64,000 nt of DNA. Source: Methanosarcina barkeri MS (GTDB lineage: Archaea; Halobacteriota; Methanosarcinia; Methanosarcinales; Methanosarcinaceae). Positions 56,458-64,000 of the stretch are shown here, piece by piece. The notes beneath the pieces are model-generated. The model was not told the DNA's origin. It did no database searches and saw only the letters and a list, made by a program, of their open reading frames with translations. Within the stretch, counting starts at the first letter, position 1. Every line of letters starts with the position of its first letter. The position numbers were made by a program, and so were the translations under genes. Location: the NCBI RefSeq assembly GCF_000970025.1, contig NZ_CP009528.1:558001-622000 (forward strand), read 5' to 3'.

Positions 56458-57996
56458 ATGAACACTAAAAAGAACAGAAGCAGAAAAAAGGATGGAAAGG
56501 GCCTCTTCAGCTCGGAATCAGGAACAGCCACAGTCATTGCGACAGTATTGCTTCTATGCATCATATTTACTGCACTTGCATTGATAAGGGTTGAATATGT
56601 TCCGGAATGGAAAATTGATGCCGAAAAATCACATATGAATGACGTCCAGAAAGACATGATAGAACTGAAATCAACGGCAGATATATTGTCTCTTCTCATG
56701 GCTTCAGACTCAAATTTCTCAGCCTCAGGACTTCCAATAACTATTCCTTTTATTATGGGTGGAGGGGAAATTCCTATTCTTGAGCCTTCAAAATCAAGCG
56801 GGATGCTTTCAGTAAGCATGGAACGCTGTAAAATGACCATAATTCCCAAAAGACTTTTGGTTTCAGATTCTCTCCAGGTAGAAGAAGATGCTAAAAAAAT
56901 AGAATGTGGAGGCATTACTTATCGTTCGAACAACAGAGAATACCTTGACCAGGTCTTAAGGTATGAAAATGGAGCTCTGATCCTTGCTCAGGGCGAAAAA
57001 TCAGTGATGAAGGAATTTCCCTCTTTTAACATAGAGAAAACCAGTGAAAAAAACTATACTGTTTCTATCCAGGCGATTAAAATAAGAGGAGAACCTGATG
57101 CTGTTTCCTCCAACGCCGATGTTTCGTTGAGACTGACAGGAATTAGCAACAACGTTACTTACAACAGCAACGATACAGGAGATATTGCTTCATTCTACGG
57201 TACTGTTATCACTGAATATCCAGATGCTTGGATATCTTATCTCAATGAAACTGCAAAAAATGCAGGACTTGAGTATGGCACGGACTATGACCTTGATAAA
57301 CCAAGTTCCAATTTCGTATATTTCAATTTCACGTCCACAAACAATAAAACACTTCAGAGCCTTAGCATAAGCGAATCTGTTATCCAAGCGGATCTGGGAA
57401 CTGGACTCAGCTCGAGCAGTGAGGATGTCAATTGGTCAGAATCTGGCGAAGATGAAAATACAGAACATGAAGATAAATCCATTATGGAACTGGGCGAATG
57501 GTACTATTTTGACATGTTTTCAGGAACTTATGAAGAAACTTTAATGTCTGTTAGTAGCATTGATCCAAATATGTTAACAGACCGTGATGAAGACTATTCA
57601 CTTCCAGTGGGAAGTTTCAAAAATTATGAGCTGAGTCCATACAGCGAGGTTAACGACTTCAACTATAGTATGAATAATAATGGTAAAACTCTCAACCTGA
57701 ATTTTGGATACAACAATTTCAGTTCATTTAACTCTACTTCGATTCCAACTAAAGCAACTATCTGCATGATCTATAGTTTCAGCGGTAGCAAGGAACCCAA
57801 TATAGTAATGACTCTCACAGGAACCGAAAGGGGAACCTTCAAGCCGAATAGTGGCTGGTGCCTGTACAATCAAACATTTTCTATATCTTCAAAAGATCCC
57901 GAAGAGATTACTCTCAATCTTAAAGTTATAACTGATAGTGGGAGTAATGCAGCAGGTACTTTCCGTATCGACTACCTCGCAGTCTACCTGAGCTAA
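56458..57996 (+). CDS. Pilin-like membrane protein C with added C-terminal domain
   Basis: 512 residues. N-terminus (KKDGKGLFSSESGTATVIAT then VLLLCIIFTALALI) and stem (YVPEWKIDAEKSHMNDVQKD) match protein B; the first 320 residues are paralogous. An acidic linker (EDENTEHEDKS) joins a roughly 170-residue C-terminal beta-sandwich-like domain absent from B (ELGEWYYFDMFSGTYEETLM to the end). This could be a tip or adhesin subunit. Confidence 0.78.
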   Translation: MNTKKNRSRKKDGKGLFSSESGTATVIATVLLLCIIFTALALIRVEYVPEWKIDAEKSHMNDVQKDMIELKSTADILSLLMASDSNFSASGLPITIPFIMGGGEIPILEPSKSSGMLSVSMERCKMTIIPKRLLVSDSLQVEEDAKKIECGGITYRSNNREYLDQVLRYENGALILAQGEKSVMKEFPSFNIEKTSEKNYTVSIQAIKIRGEPDAVSSNADVSLRLTGISNNVTYNSNDTGDIASFYGTVITEYPDAWISYLNETAKNAGLEYGTDYDLDKPSSNFVYFNFTSTNNKTLQSLSISESVIQADLGTGLSSSSEDVNWSESGEDENTEHEDKSIMELGEWYYFDMFSGTYEETLMSVSSIDPNMLTDRDEDYSLPVGSFKNYELSPYSEVNDFNYSMNNNGKTLNLNFGYNNFSSFNSTSIPTKATICMIYSFSGSKEPNIVMTLTGTERGTFKPNSGWCLYNQTFSISSKDPEEITLNLKVITDSGSNAAGTFRIDYLAVYLS

Positions 57997-58064
57997 CGGA
58001 AAAGAAAAAGGCATATGGGTACATATCTTCACCACACACTGAAAAAGCGAGAAACTCGATCCAT

Positions 58065-58838
58065 ATGCCCGAAAAATACGCCACTTCCTATCCTGCGAAA
58101 AGAATTCATTCTGACGGCAGAGCCGAAAACGTTAAAGTGCTGCTAGCAAAGGAATGCCCTGTTAAACTATTTCTCAACGGAAAACTCTTTACAACACTTT
58201 TTGCTTCCCCGCTCGCACTCAAAGAGCTTGCGATAGGCCACCTGATCACAGAAGGTGTTCTCAGTTTCAGCGAAATTGAAAACGTAGAAATAGAAGGCGG
58301 AATGGTTCATGTCCGTACCCAAAGCGAGAATAAGAAAATCCATAATGAAGATGCTGGAATAATCGGAAGAGCAGGAAAAGCAGGAAAATCTGAAAAAGAA
58401 TACAAAACCAGCAGAGAAATCTTTGTAGACTCAGAATCTGTTTTTGATCCGCAAGCCGTCTTTGCAGGCATGGAATACCTTGAATCTGATACATACAAGC
58501 TTACCAGAGGGACCCATCTGGCAGCTCTGATAGACCGAAGCGGGAAACTTGCTGTACAAATCGTAGACGTCGGCCGGCATAACGCTGTAGACAAAGCTGT
58601 AGGAGCTGCTTTTCTAAAAGGCCTCGACCTCTCACAACATTACATGCTCTCGACAGGCCGGCAGCCCGCTTATATGGTCACAAAAGCAGCTCGGGCAGGA
58701 ATCCCTCTTATCGCCACCAAATCCATGCCCTTCGACTCAGGTGTTGAAGCCGCAAAAAAAGCAAATGTATGCCTCATAGGCCAGCTCAGAAAAGAATCTA
58801 TGCTCGTCTTCGCCGGCGAATGGAGGGTAAAACTCTAA
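58065..58838 (+). CDS. fdhD: FdhD-family sulfurtransferase, Cys motif missing
   Basis: 257 residues; core LFLNGKLFTTLFASPLALKE, IGHLITEGVL, VDVGRHNAVDKAVGAAFLKG, LSTGRQPAYMVTKAARAGIP then LIATKSMPF, all FdhD hallmarks. FdhD passes sulfur from a cysteine desulfurase to the Mo/W cofactor of formate dehydrogenase. The CxxC loop usual in bacterial FdhD is absent; the corresponding stretch reads REIFVDSESVFDPQAVFAGM. It may use another Cys (only two remain) or have another role. No formate dehydrogenase gene is in the window. Confidence 0.9.
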   Translation: MPEKYATSYPAKRIHSDGRAENVKVLLAKECPVKLFLNGKLFTTLFASPLALKELAIGHLITEGVLSFSEIENVEIEGGMVHVRTQSENKKIHNEDAGIIGRAGKAGKSEKEYKTSREIFVDSESVFDPQAVFAGMEYLESDTYKLTRGTHLAALIDRSGKLAVQIVDVGRHNAVDKAVGAAFLKGLDLSQHYMLSTGRQPAYMVTKAARAGIPLIATKSMPFDSGVEAAKKANVCLIGQLRKESMLVFAGEWRVKL

Positions 58839-58924
58839 TCAGTTTCTAAAAACTGCTACCTTCAAGCCTTTTTCAAAAAAATCATGTAGTACTTAGATAG
58901 CTGGCTATAATTTATATCTATAAT

Positions 58925-59500
58925 TTACACATTTAGCTTCTTCAAAAGCCATGCCATGTTCTGGCCCAGAGTCTGCATGGTTTGAATGCCTTCTTCATCT
59001 TTTTCAACTTCCCCTTCGGCAAGTCCCATTCCCATATTCCAGTAACTTGATCCCGGGATTATCATCTGGGAAATTGTGAAGAAATGGTTGATTGAATCAA
59101 AAACGTGAATCGAGCCTGCTCGTCTAACTGCAACGACTGCTGCTCCTACTTTATGCCTGAACATTTCATTGTTGGCTTTAGCAACAAAACCTGCCCTATC
59201 AATAAGAGCTTTAAGTTCGGGAGTCAGGTCTGCAAAATAAGTAGGTGAAGCTAGAATTATTCCATCGGCTTCGAGCATCTTTTCAATACATTCGTTGACG
59301 ATATCCTTGTCAATTATACATTTCTTGTCCTTTTTTTCGTAGCATTTCCCGCAGGCCGTGCAGCCGTGGATTCTTTTTCCTCCTACCTGCACAACTTCGG
59401 TTTCTATTCCTTCTTTTTCAAGTTCCGCAAGGACATGCTTTATAAGAGCAGCCGTGTTTCCTTCCTTTCTCGGACTTCCGTTAAAAGCGACAACTTTCAT
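58925..59500 (-). CDS. Iron-sulfur flavoprotein (Isf-like)
   Basis: 191 residues: flavodoxin-like FMN fold ([20 protein letters not shown]) with a compact cluster motif [15 protein letters not shown] (CX2CX2CX7C), diagnostic of the methanogen Isf family that binds [4Fe-4S] and FMN. These reduce O2/H2O2 or act in electron transfer. ATG preceded by GGAGGAATTAAGAA. A paralog lies at 62982. Confidence 0.9.
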   Translation of the reverse strand: MKVVAFNGSPRKEGNTAALIKHVLAELEKEGIETEVVQVGGKRIHGCTACGKCYEKKDKKCIIDKDIVNECIEKMLEADGIILASPTYFADLTPELKALIDRAGFVAKANNEMFRHKVGAAVVAVRRAGSIHVFDSINHFFTISQMIIPGSSYWNMGMGLAEGEVEKDEEGIQTMQTLGQNMAWLLKKLNV

Positions 59501-59880
59501 TTCTTAATTCCTCCAGTGAACTGTCTCTACTTTCTATTTTTTCCTTTCTGTTTTTTATCTCTATTTTCTCCTTTCTGTTTTTATCTCTATTCTCTATCTT
59601 TCTTCCTTACATCTTTTATTCTCTTCTTTCTATTCTCTACCTTTCTTCTCTGCTTTCTTCTTCTAATTGATTCTCTTTCAGGCTTTTCTCTATCTTCCTT
59701 GCAGCAATAAATATCTCCTATAAAATATATTTTAACAACTATTCGCTAGAATTACCTCAGTTTGTCAGAAAACACCGGTCTCATTGTCGGAGATTCAGGA
59801 TCGATAAACTCTCCGAAAACAATGTTTATATTTACCTTACTCCATAAACAGTATAATAAATTTCTAATGTGGGTGGTTAG
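59501..59880. other. Pyrimidine-rich intergenic tract
   Basis: 59520-59700 is almost pure T/C with repeats of TTTCTCCTTTCTGTTTTTTATC. The plus strand has no gene; a TATA candidate (GTTTATATTTACC at 59823-59835) precedes the next gene. Confidence 0.5.
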
Positions 59881-61062
59881 ATGAAAAAATCAAAAAATTT
59901 TCGGTGTCTAGTTTATCTTATAATTATGTTAATATTACTTAGCATAATTCCGGAAGTCTCCTTCGCTGCTAAAGGTTCTTCTGGACACGGAAAAGGTAAC
60001 CAAGATAAGTATATGCGCGAAGATGTCCGCAATTCATCTAATAATGAAACTGATAACATAGGTGACGCTGGTGATTCTGCGGTGGATAAGGAAAGGTTTC
60101 AGAACAATTCCAGCGTAAAAGACAGGAATAGGACCTTAGAACACAAACAAGAAAAAAATCAATTAAGAGAAGAGCTGCAGGTTAATAAGCAAGAATATAA
60201 CGAAGCAAAAGGAGATTTTCTCAAAATCAGGAATCTTGTTCGTGCAGGAAAACTTGGTCCTAATTCCGAAGAGGCTCTGAATGCCTCAAAGCTCTACCTT
60301 AACTCAAGTGTTAACTACATGATAGCTCACCTTTCAAGTGTAAAGAGCAACGTGGCTTATTCAAGCGGAAACGGGACCGACGAAAAAGCTATTGATGTCG
60401 ATGAAAAGATAAAATTACTCGAAGCTGAGAAGGCTGAAATTGCAAATGCATCAAGCCAGGAAGAGATTCTGGTTGTGATCGGGTCCGTTCGTGGAGTCTG
60501 GAATAATGCCGAGAAAACCAGCCTTGAGAGTGCAGGTCAAACTGTCAGTGGGAAAATAGGGGAGTTTATAGAAAAATCCGAAAACCTTTCTGAAAAACTT
60601 GGAACAACAGTAGATAATCTGAATGAAACAGGTGTTAACACAACCGACCTTGATACTAAACTTGCCAGTTACAATTTCTATGTAAACTCCGCGAAAGAGA
60701 ATAAAGAAGCTTTAGATGCTGTCTATAGTGGTGAGAATGTTACTAGGAAAGATATGGAGAAGGCAAACGGTTATCTTCGTCAATCTCTCCGTGATATCGA
60801 TACGGCAAACGATATAATTAGACAAATTCTCAACGAGCTTAAGGAATACGAGACTGAAAATGGTAACGAAATTGGAGTCGAAGACAACCAGAAAACTGCA
60901 CTTAATAACACTGAAAATACAACTGGTACAAATTTCTCTGGCGGAAATTATAGCATTAATACCGACAGCCCTGAAAGCGGAGATAATGTTTCTTATGGAA
61001 AAGAAAAAAGTCATAGCTCAGGGAATGATACTGGAAACTTAATTAATAAATTACAGAATTGA
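59881..61062 (+). CDS. Secreted coiled-coil, sequon-rich protein
   Basis: 393 residues with a signal peptide (MKKSKNFRCLVYLIIMLILL ... SFAAKG). The rest is hydrophilic: coiled-coil segments near 85-125 (KQEKNQLREELQVNKQEYNE) and 180-340, many Asn-x-Ser/Thr sequons, and a low-complexity C-terminus. GTGGGTGGTTAG gives a good ribosome site. 11 bp upstream of a lipoprotein gene, so the pair is likely an operon. Family not recognised. Confidence 0.78.
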   Translation: MKKSKNFRCLVYLIIMLILLSIIPEVSFAAKGSSGHGKGNQDKYMREDVRNSSNNETDNIGDAGDSAVDKERFQNNSSVKDRNRTLEHKQEKNQLREELQVNKQEYNEAKGDFLKIRNLVRAGKLGPNSEEALNASKLYLNSSVNYMIAHLSSVKSNVAYSSGNGTDEKAIDVDEKIKLLEAEKAEIANASSQEEILVVIGSVRGVWNNAEKTSLESAGQTVSGKIGEFIEKSENLSEKLGTTVDNLNETGVNTTDLDTKLASYNFYVNSAKENKEALDAVYSGENVTRKDMEKANGYLRQSLRDIDTANDIIRQILNELKEYETENGNEIGVEDNQKTALNNTENTTGTNFSGGNYSINTDSPESGDNVSYGKEKSHSSGNDTGNLINKLQN

Positions 61063-61073
61063 GGGGGCAGAAA

Positions 61074-61340
61074 ATGATCAAATTTGCTCACCTGCTCGTA
61101 CTGTCAGCTTTAATTGCCTGTCTTGCAGGATCCGGTTGTGTCGGGGACAGTACATCTGAAGTAAAAGAATCAAAAGCAAATCCAGACGTTGCTGAGATGC
61201 AGAATGTTGAACCAGCTGAAGATCTTGGAATGGAGCCTATGCAGGCCGAAATTCAGGAATTTGATTCTGAGATAAAAGATCTTGATGACTTGCTTGCGAA
61301 CGCAAGCCTTGAAGAAGAGATAGTAATTGAAGAGCTGTGA
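61074..61340 (+). CDS. Small acidic lipoprotein
   Basis: 88 residues, MIKFAHLLVLSALIACLAGS then GCVGDSTSE; a lipobox-like LAGSGC. Mature part is acidic, without Cys. GAGGGGG precedes the ATG. Likely membrane-anchored partner of the upstream coiled-coil protein; function unknown. Confidence 0.78.
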   Translation: MIKFAHLLVLSALIACLAGSGCVGDSTSEVKESKANPDVAEMQNVEPAEDLGMEPMQAEIQEFDSEIKDLDDLLANASLEEEIVIEEL

Positions 61341-61656
61341 AATGAAAAGGGGAGAAGTGAAAACTCTACTCTACAGTAGTAAACGTATCTTTTATTGATT
61401 TATATTATGAATCTGCTAATTTTGGGGGTAAAATCACTTTCAAGATATGTATCTTAAGATATATATCACAAGGTTTATCCCCTAAAGAGTTATTGGCATG
61501 GAATAGAAAAACATATTATTGATCTTGATTTTCTCTGCCATAACACTTTCCCACTTTCAATTTTATTCACTACTGCATCAAGTTTGATACTGACTTTCCA
61601 AAAAGTGTTTGAGAACAGAGTTTTAAGAATGAAATCGGTAAAAACACACCTGGATA
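61341..61656. other. Intergenic region
   Basis: Convergent region between the lipoprotein and the ABM protein; AT-rich, no gene or clear terminator seen. Confidence 0.4.
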
Positions 61657-61947
61657 TTACAACGTTTTTCTGTAGACATTAACCTCAGTTTCTTTCTCAA
61701 GGTATTCTGAAAGTAGTGGAAATATTTCTTTAAAATGACTGGAATTTAAATGTTGATCAAGGCTTTTTTCATCTTTCCACTCTTCTAAGAAAGTCAGGAC
61801 TCCTGAATTCTCCAGTTCCTGATACAGGCCATAATCTATGCAGCCTTCATCTTTTAATGATACTTCAACAAGGCTTTTGCACAAACCCAGAAAGTCCTGA
61901 ACCTTTTCAGGTTTGACGTAATTTTTTGCAACCACTCGTATTGTCAA
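61657..61947 (-). CDS. Antibiotic-biosynthesis-monooxygenase (ABM/YgiN) family protein
   Basis: 96 residues from TTG (MTIRVVAKNYVKPEKVQDFL), with GGTGAT upstream. ABM ferredoxin-like fold: GLCKSLVEVSLKDEGCIDYG, FLEEWKDEKSLDQHLNSSHF. Such proteins act as quinol monooxygenases or heme-degrading-like dimers; role here unknown. An internal GTG is an alternative start. Confidence 0.85.
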   Translation of the reverse strand: MTIRVVAKNYVKPEKVQDFLGLCKSLVEVSLKDEGCIDYGLYQELENSGVLTFLEEWKDEKSLDQHLNSSHFKEIFPLLSEYLEKETEVNVYRKTL

Positions 61948-62001
61948 TAAATCACCAGCTTCTTAGCAAAAATTATTTTTCCTAAATTTTCAACTTCTCA
62001 T

Positions 62002-62109
62002 GCTTTCCGTACTTTCCGTACTTCCCATACTTTCCGTACTTCCCATACTTTCCGTACTTCCCATACTTTCCGTACTTTCCGTAATTTCCATACTTTCCGT
62101 ACTTTCCTT
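62002..62109. repeat. 9-bp tandem repeat with 18-bp higher order
   Basis: About twelve copies of the 9-mers CTTTCCGTA and CTTCCCATA, partly alternating. It generates a spurious plus-strand frame of repeated LSVLPI. Intergenic. Confidence 0.9.
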
Positions 62110-62319
62110 AGTATCTCTCTGTTGGGAGCCTGGTTTGGGAAAGTCTCTTACATTTCCAGCATCCAATAGATCCGGAAACGCGATTTATTTTTCAAAAAGG
62201 TATTAACAGGCAAATTTAGCTCCTTTAAACGTTTTTTCGAAGATTCAAACCTTTAATAGCTCTATCTTGTTATTATTCATCTAATACAGTATGAATTTTA
62301 TTCTGTTTTCTTCACAGCT

Positions 62320-62844
62320 TCATTCTCTTCTCTGACCGTACTTATTGTGGTAGATTTTTGTTTTATTAAACCTGTCCTGGGGGCCTGGTTTCTGGTCAGG
62401 ATAACCTAACGGTACAAAAGCTAGAGGAATTACATGTTCAGGCAGTCCGAAGGCTTTCCTGAAACCTTCAACCCTGTCCTTCATCGGATAAATTCCGGTC
62501 CAGACTGCCCCAAGCCCGGCATCGTGAGCTGCAAGCAGGAGATTTTGGGTAGCTGCCGAACAGTCCTGAACCCAGAATCCTGGAGCCTTTTCAAGTGTTG
62601 TATCCCCACAGACAAGAATTGCAAGAGGAGCTTCCCTGCACATACCTGCATAGGGGCTGAAAGTGGGAATTTCGTCAAGGAGCTTCCTGTCATCGATAAC
62701 AATAAAGATCCAGGGCTGGGCATTGACCGCCGATGGAGCACTCATTGCGGCTCTGAGCAGTTCGGCAACAAGCTCCCTCGGAACGGGCCTGTTAGTGTAT
62801 TTTCGAATGCTTCGGCGAGTGTGGATTGCTTCAAGAGTTTCCAT
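62320..62844 (-). CDS. Nitroreductase-family flavoprotein
   Basis: 174 residues. FMN-binding RRSIRKYTNRPVPRELVAEL and SAPSAVNAQPWIFIVI, then ATQNLLLAAHDAGLGAVWTG and IPLAFVPLGYPDQ. NAD(P)H-dependent reductase of nitro/quinone or flavin-like substrates. Lies 137 bp after the flavoprotein at 62982 on the same strand; possible co-transcription. Confidence 0.92.
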   Translation of the reverse strand: METLEAIHTRRSIRKYTNRPVPRELVAELLRAAMSAPSAVNAQPWIFIVIDDRKLLDEIPTFSPYAGMCREAPLAILVCGDTTLEKAPGFWVQDCSAATQNLLLAAHDAGLGAVWTGIYPMKDRVEGFRKAFGLPEHVIPLAFVPLGYPDQKPGPQDRFNKTKIYHNKYGQRRE

Positions 62845-62981
62845 ATGAGACCCCTCCTATTCATTCCTGAAAGATCTGGGCGAGAAGATTTCAACCCAGT
62901 TTTTTCTCGCCCTATTTTACTTTCTTCCCGTTTTTTACTTTCCGGTTTTTTAGTTCCAGATGTTATTATAATTTATTTTCT

Positions 62982-63539
62982 TCATTTGAACAGGTTAAGA
63001 CCTGCGTTTTTCGCTTTTTCCATAAGCTCTATATTATCCTTTACCTCTCCAGGAGCGTGATAGCCAACTCCTACAAGAACATCCTTTACTTCTGCCTGCA
63101 TAAAGCCAGAAACTTGACCTTTGAATTCCTCGTAGACACCTTTGAAAGCTGCCGGGTCAGGAGCACCCTGAGTTCCTACAATCACGGCTTTTTTCCCGGC
63201 AGGGAGACGGGGAGAGAAGTCTGCATTTATAAGAGAGTAGCAACGGTCAAGGAAAAGCCGCATCTGGCCTGTAAACTGACCAAAGTAAATTGGAGAACCA
63301 AAAACGACTCCATCTGCTGATGTAAGCTCCTCGAATACTTCCGTAAGGTCATCTTCAAGTTTGCACTTGTCATGGCCCTTACAATAGTCGCAGCCCTGGC
63401 AACCTTTGTAGTTCATCTCGTTGAGAATAAATGTCCGGGTTTCAGCACCTGCTTCTGCCGCGCCTTCCAGGACCTGCTGGACAAGGATATTCGTATTTCC
63501 GTTCTTTCGTGGGCTTCCTACAATGCCTATAACTTTCAT
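62982..63539 (-). CDS. Iron-sulfur flavoprotein / NADPH-dependent FMN reductase-like
   Basis: 185 residues; start MKVIGIVGSPRKNGNTNILV chosen over the in-frame GTG at 63548. Flavodoxin-like fold and Cys motif CQGCDYCKGHDKC (CX2CX2CX5C), like Isf. SADGVVFGSPIYFGQFTGQM is the usual second FMN loop. Divergent from the HxlR regulator at 63825. Confidence 0.9.
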   Translation of the reverse strand: MKVIGIVGSPRKNGNTNILVQQVLEGAAEAGAETRTFILNEMNYKGCQGCDYCKGHDKCKLEDDLTEVFEELTSADGVVFGSPIYFGQFTGQMRLFLDRCYSLINADFSPRLPAGKKAVIVGTQGAPDPAAFKGVYEEFKGQVSGFMQAEVKDVLVGVGYHAPGEVKDNIELMEKAKNAGLNLFK

Positions 63540-63579
63540 TCTATTCACGCCTTTTAATTTTTTAAACTAAGCTTAACTT

Positions 63580-63665
63580 AGATATGACCTGAAATTAGGT
63601 CTAACCTGAATTGAGGTCTAACTCGAATTGAGGTCTAACTCGAATTGAGGTCTAATCTGAGTTTC
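63580..63665. repeat. 17-bp minisatellite, 4-5 copies
   Basis: AGGTCTAACTCGAATTG-type units start at 63597, 63614, 63631 and 63648, with a weaker one at 63580. Unrelated to the other three arrays in sequence but identical in period. Confidence 0.93.
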
Positions 63666-63739
63666 ATTTTCTTTGAATTTATACTGGATTAATTTTTCAA
63701 TTGATGCCAGATTTTTCTTTCTTTAAGAAAATGTATTTA

Positions 63740-63824
63740 TTGATATCTGATTTGCAATAACTATACTTATATACTATACATGCAATCCGGATACTAACTA
63801 ACAAAATGGATACTATGTGAGTAT
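63740..63824. promoter_or_regulatory. Divergent promoter/operator candidate
   Basis: CTATACTTATATACTATAC (63758-63780 region) contains repeated ACTATAC and TATA elements, near the start of the HxlR gene; a plausible site for the regulator and the flavoprotein promoter. Confidence 0.35.
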
Positions 63825-64000
63825 ATGGTAAGTCAAATCCGGAATAACAAACATTGCCAGTGTCCTGTGGAAGCAACTCTGGAGGTAATTGGAGGCAAAT
63901 GGAAGCCTATTATCCTCTGGCAGTTGAGGACAGAAAAACTGCGTTTTTCAGGGCTCCAGCAAAGTATGCAGGGTATTTCACCCAAGATGCTTACGAAACA
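63825..64000 (+). CDS. HxlR-family transcriptional regulator (partial)
   Basis: First 58 codons, cut by the window end: MVSQIRNNKHCQCPVEATLE then VIGGKWKPIILWQLRTEKLR. Winged-helix HxlR signature E-x(n)-GGKWK-P-I-L-x-L and F-x-x-L-x-x-x-x-x-G-I-S-x-x-x-L. An N-terminal C-x-C before the fold, one Cys at the position used in redox-sensing HxlR proteins. Likely controls the divergent flavoprotein/nitroreductase genes. Confidence 0.9.
   Translation, partial: MVSQIRNNKHCQCPVEATLEVIGGKWKPIILWQLRTEKLRFSGLQQSMQGISPKMLTK

Noticed and set aside
62000-62206. Plus-strand ORF of repeated LSVLPI
   Set aside because: Generated by the 9-bp tandem repeat; no start site or domain.

Overview
The window comes from a methylotrophic methanogen of the genus Methanosarcina, or a very close relative. 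Three things point there. It carries a tri-/dimethylamine methyltransferase operon in which mttB and mtbB each contain one in-frame UAG, the pyrrolysine signature. The core machinery is archaeal (TFB, RpoN, RpoK, class I LysRS, Gar1, Trm5, RPA, archaeal mevalonate pathway). Long AT-rich intergenic regions hold many repeats, and there are paralogous PKD, YVTN and beta-helix surface proteins. The species cannot be fixed from the sequence alone.

Layout. 0-3 kb: a BofA-like membrane protein, a SAM methyltransferase and class I lysyl-tRNA synthetase, with a 17-bp minisatellite between the last two. 3-4.2 kb: hairpin repeats and gene debris, including a PepSY fragment. 4.2-10.7 kb (minus strand): mttC-mttB-mtbC-mttP-small winged-helix gene-small membrane protein-mtbB. 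This encodes the methyltransferases, corrinoid proteins and permease that deliver methyl groups from tri- and dimethylamine toward coenzyme M. An intact IS lies just upstream of its probable promoter. 12-14 kb: a nifH-like remnant, a second 17-bp minisatellite and an HdrD-like Fe-S protein. 14.3-15.2 kb: a CDP-alcohol phosphatidyltransferase and tRNA-Pro(GGG). 16-20 kb: a tandem duplication of secreted beta-helix genes with a conserved leader and two signal-peptide-only mini-ORFs. 20-26.5 kb: PKD, YVTN beta-propeller and NosD-like surface proteins plus PKD debris.

26.8-33.7 kb: RPA and its associated protein, SerA, a third 17-bp minisatellite, a DUF2240-like gene and a thiamine-diphosphate 2-keto-acid decarboxylase. 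34.2-44.6 kb: a classical archaeal supercluster, rpl18e-rpl13-rps9-rpoN-tRNA-Pro-rpoK-rps2-MEMO1-mevalonate kinase-isopentenyl phosphate kinase-type 2 IPP isomerase-RNase J-GGPP synthase. It couples translation and transcription with isoprenoid lipid synthesis. 44.6-46.4 kb: mostly intergenic, with small ORFs (a 46-residue double zinc knuckle among them), a 23/24-bp repeat and an inverted-repeat element.

46.4-53 kb: pyruvate phosphate dikinase, gar1, tfb, a LysE-family exporter, trm5 and tRNA-Thr(CGU). 53.4-58 kb: a type IV pilin divergent from three secreted or membrane-anchored pilin-like genes, probably a surface-appendage locus. 58-64 kb: FdhD lacking the usual CxxC, two Fe-S flavoproteins, a coiled-coil exoprotein with a lipoprotein, an ABM monooxygenase, a nitroreductase, a fourth 17-bp minisatellite, and the start of a HxlR-family regulator cut by the window edge.

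The most unusual signals not explained by gene content are four sequence-unrelated tandem arrays that all have exactly 17-bp units, the serial duplication of a leader plus signal-peptide start in front of a beta-helix gene, and near-cognate (AUU, possibly AUC) initiation at two genes.
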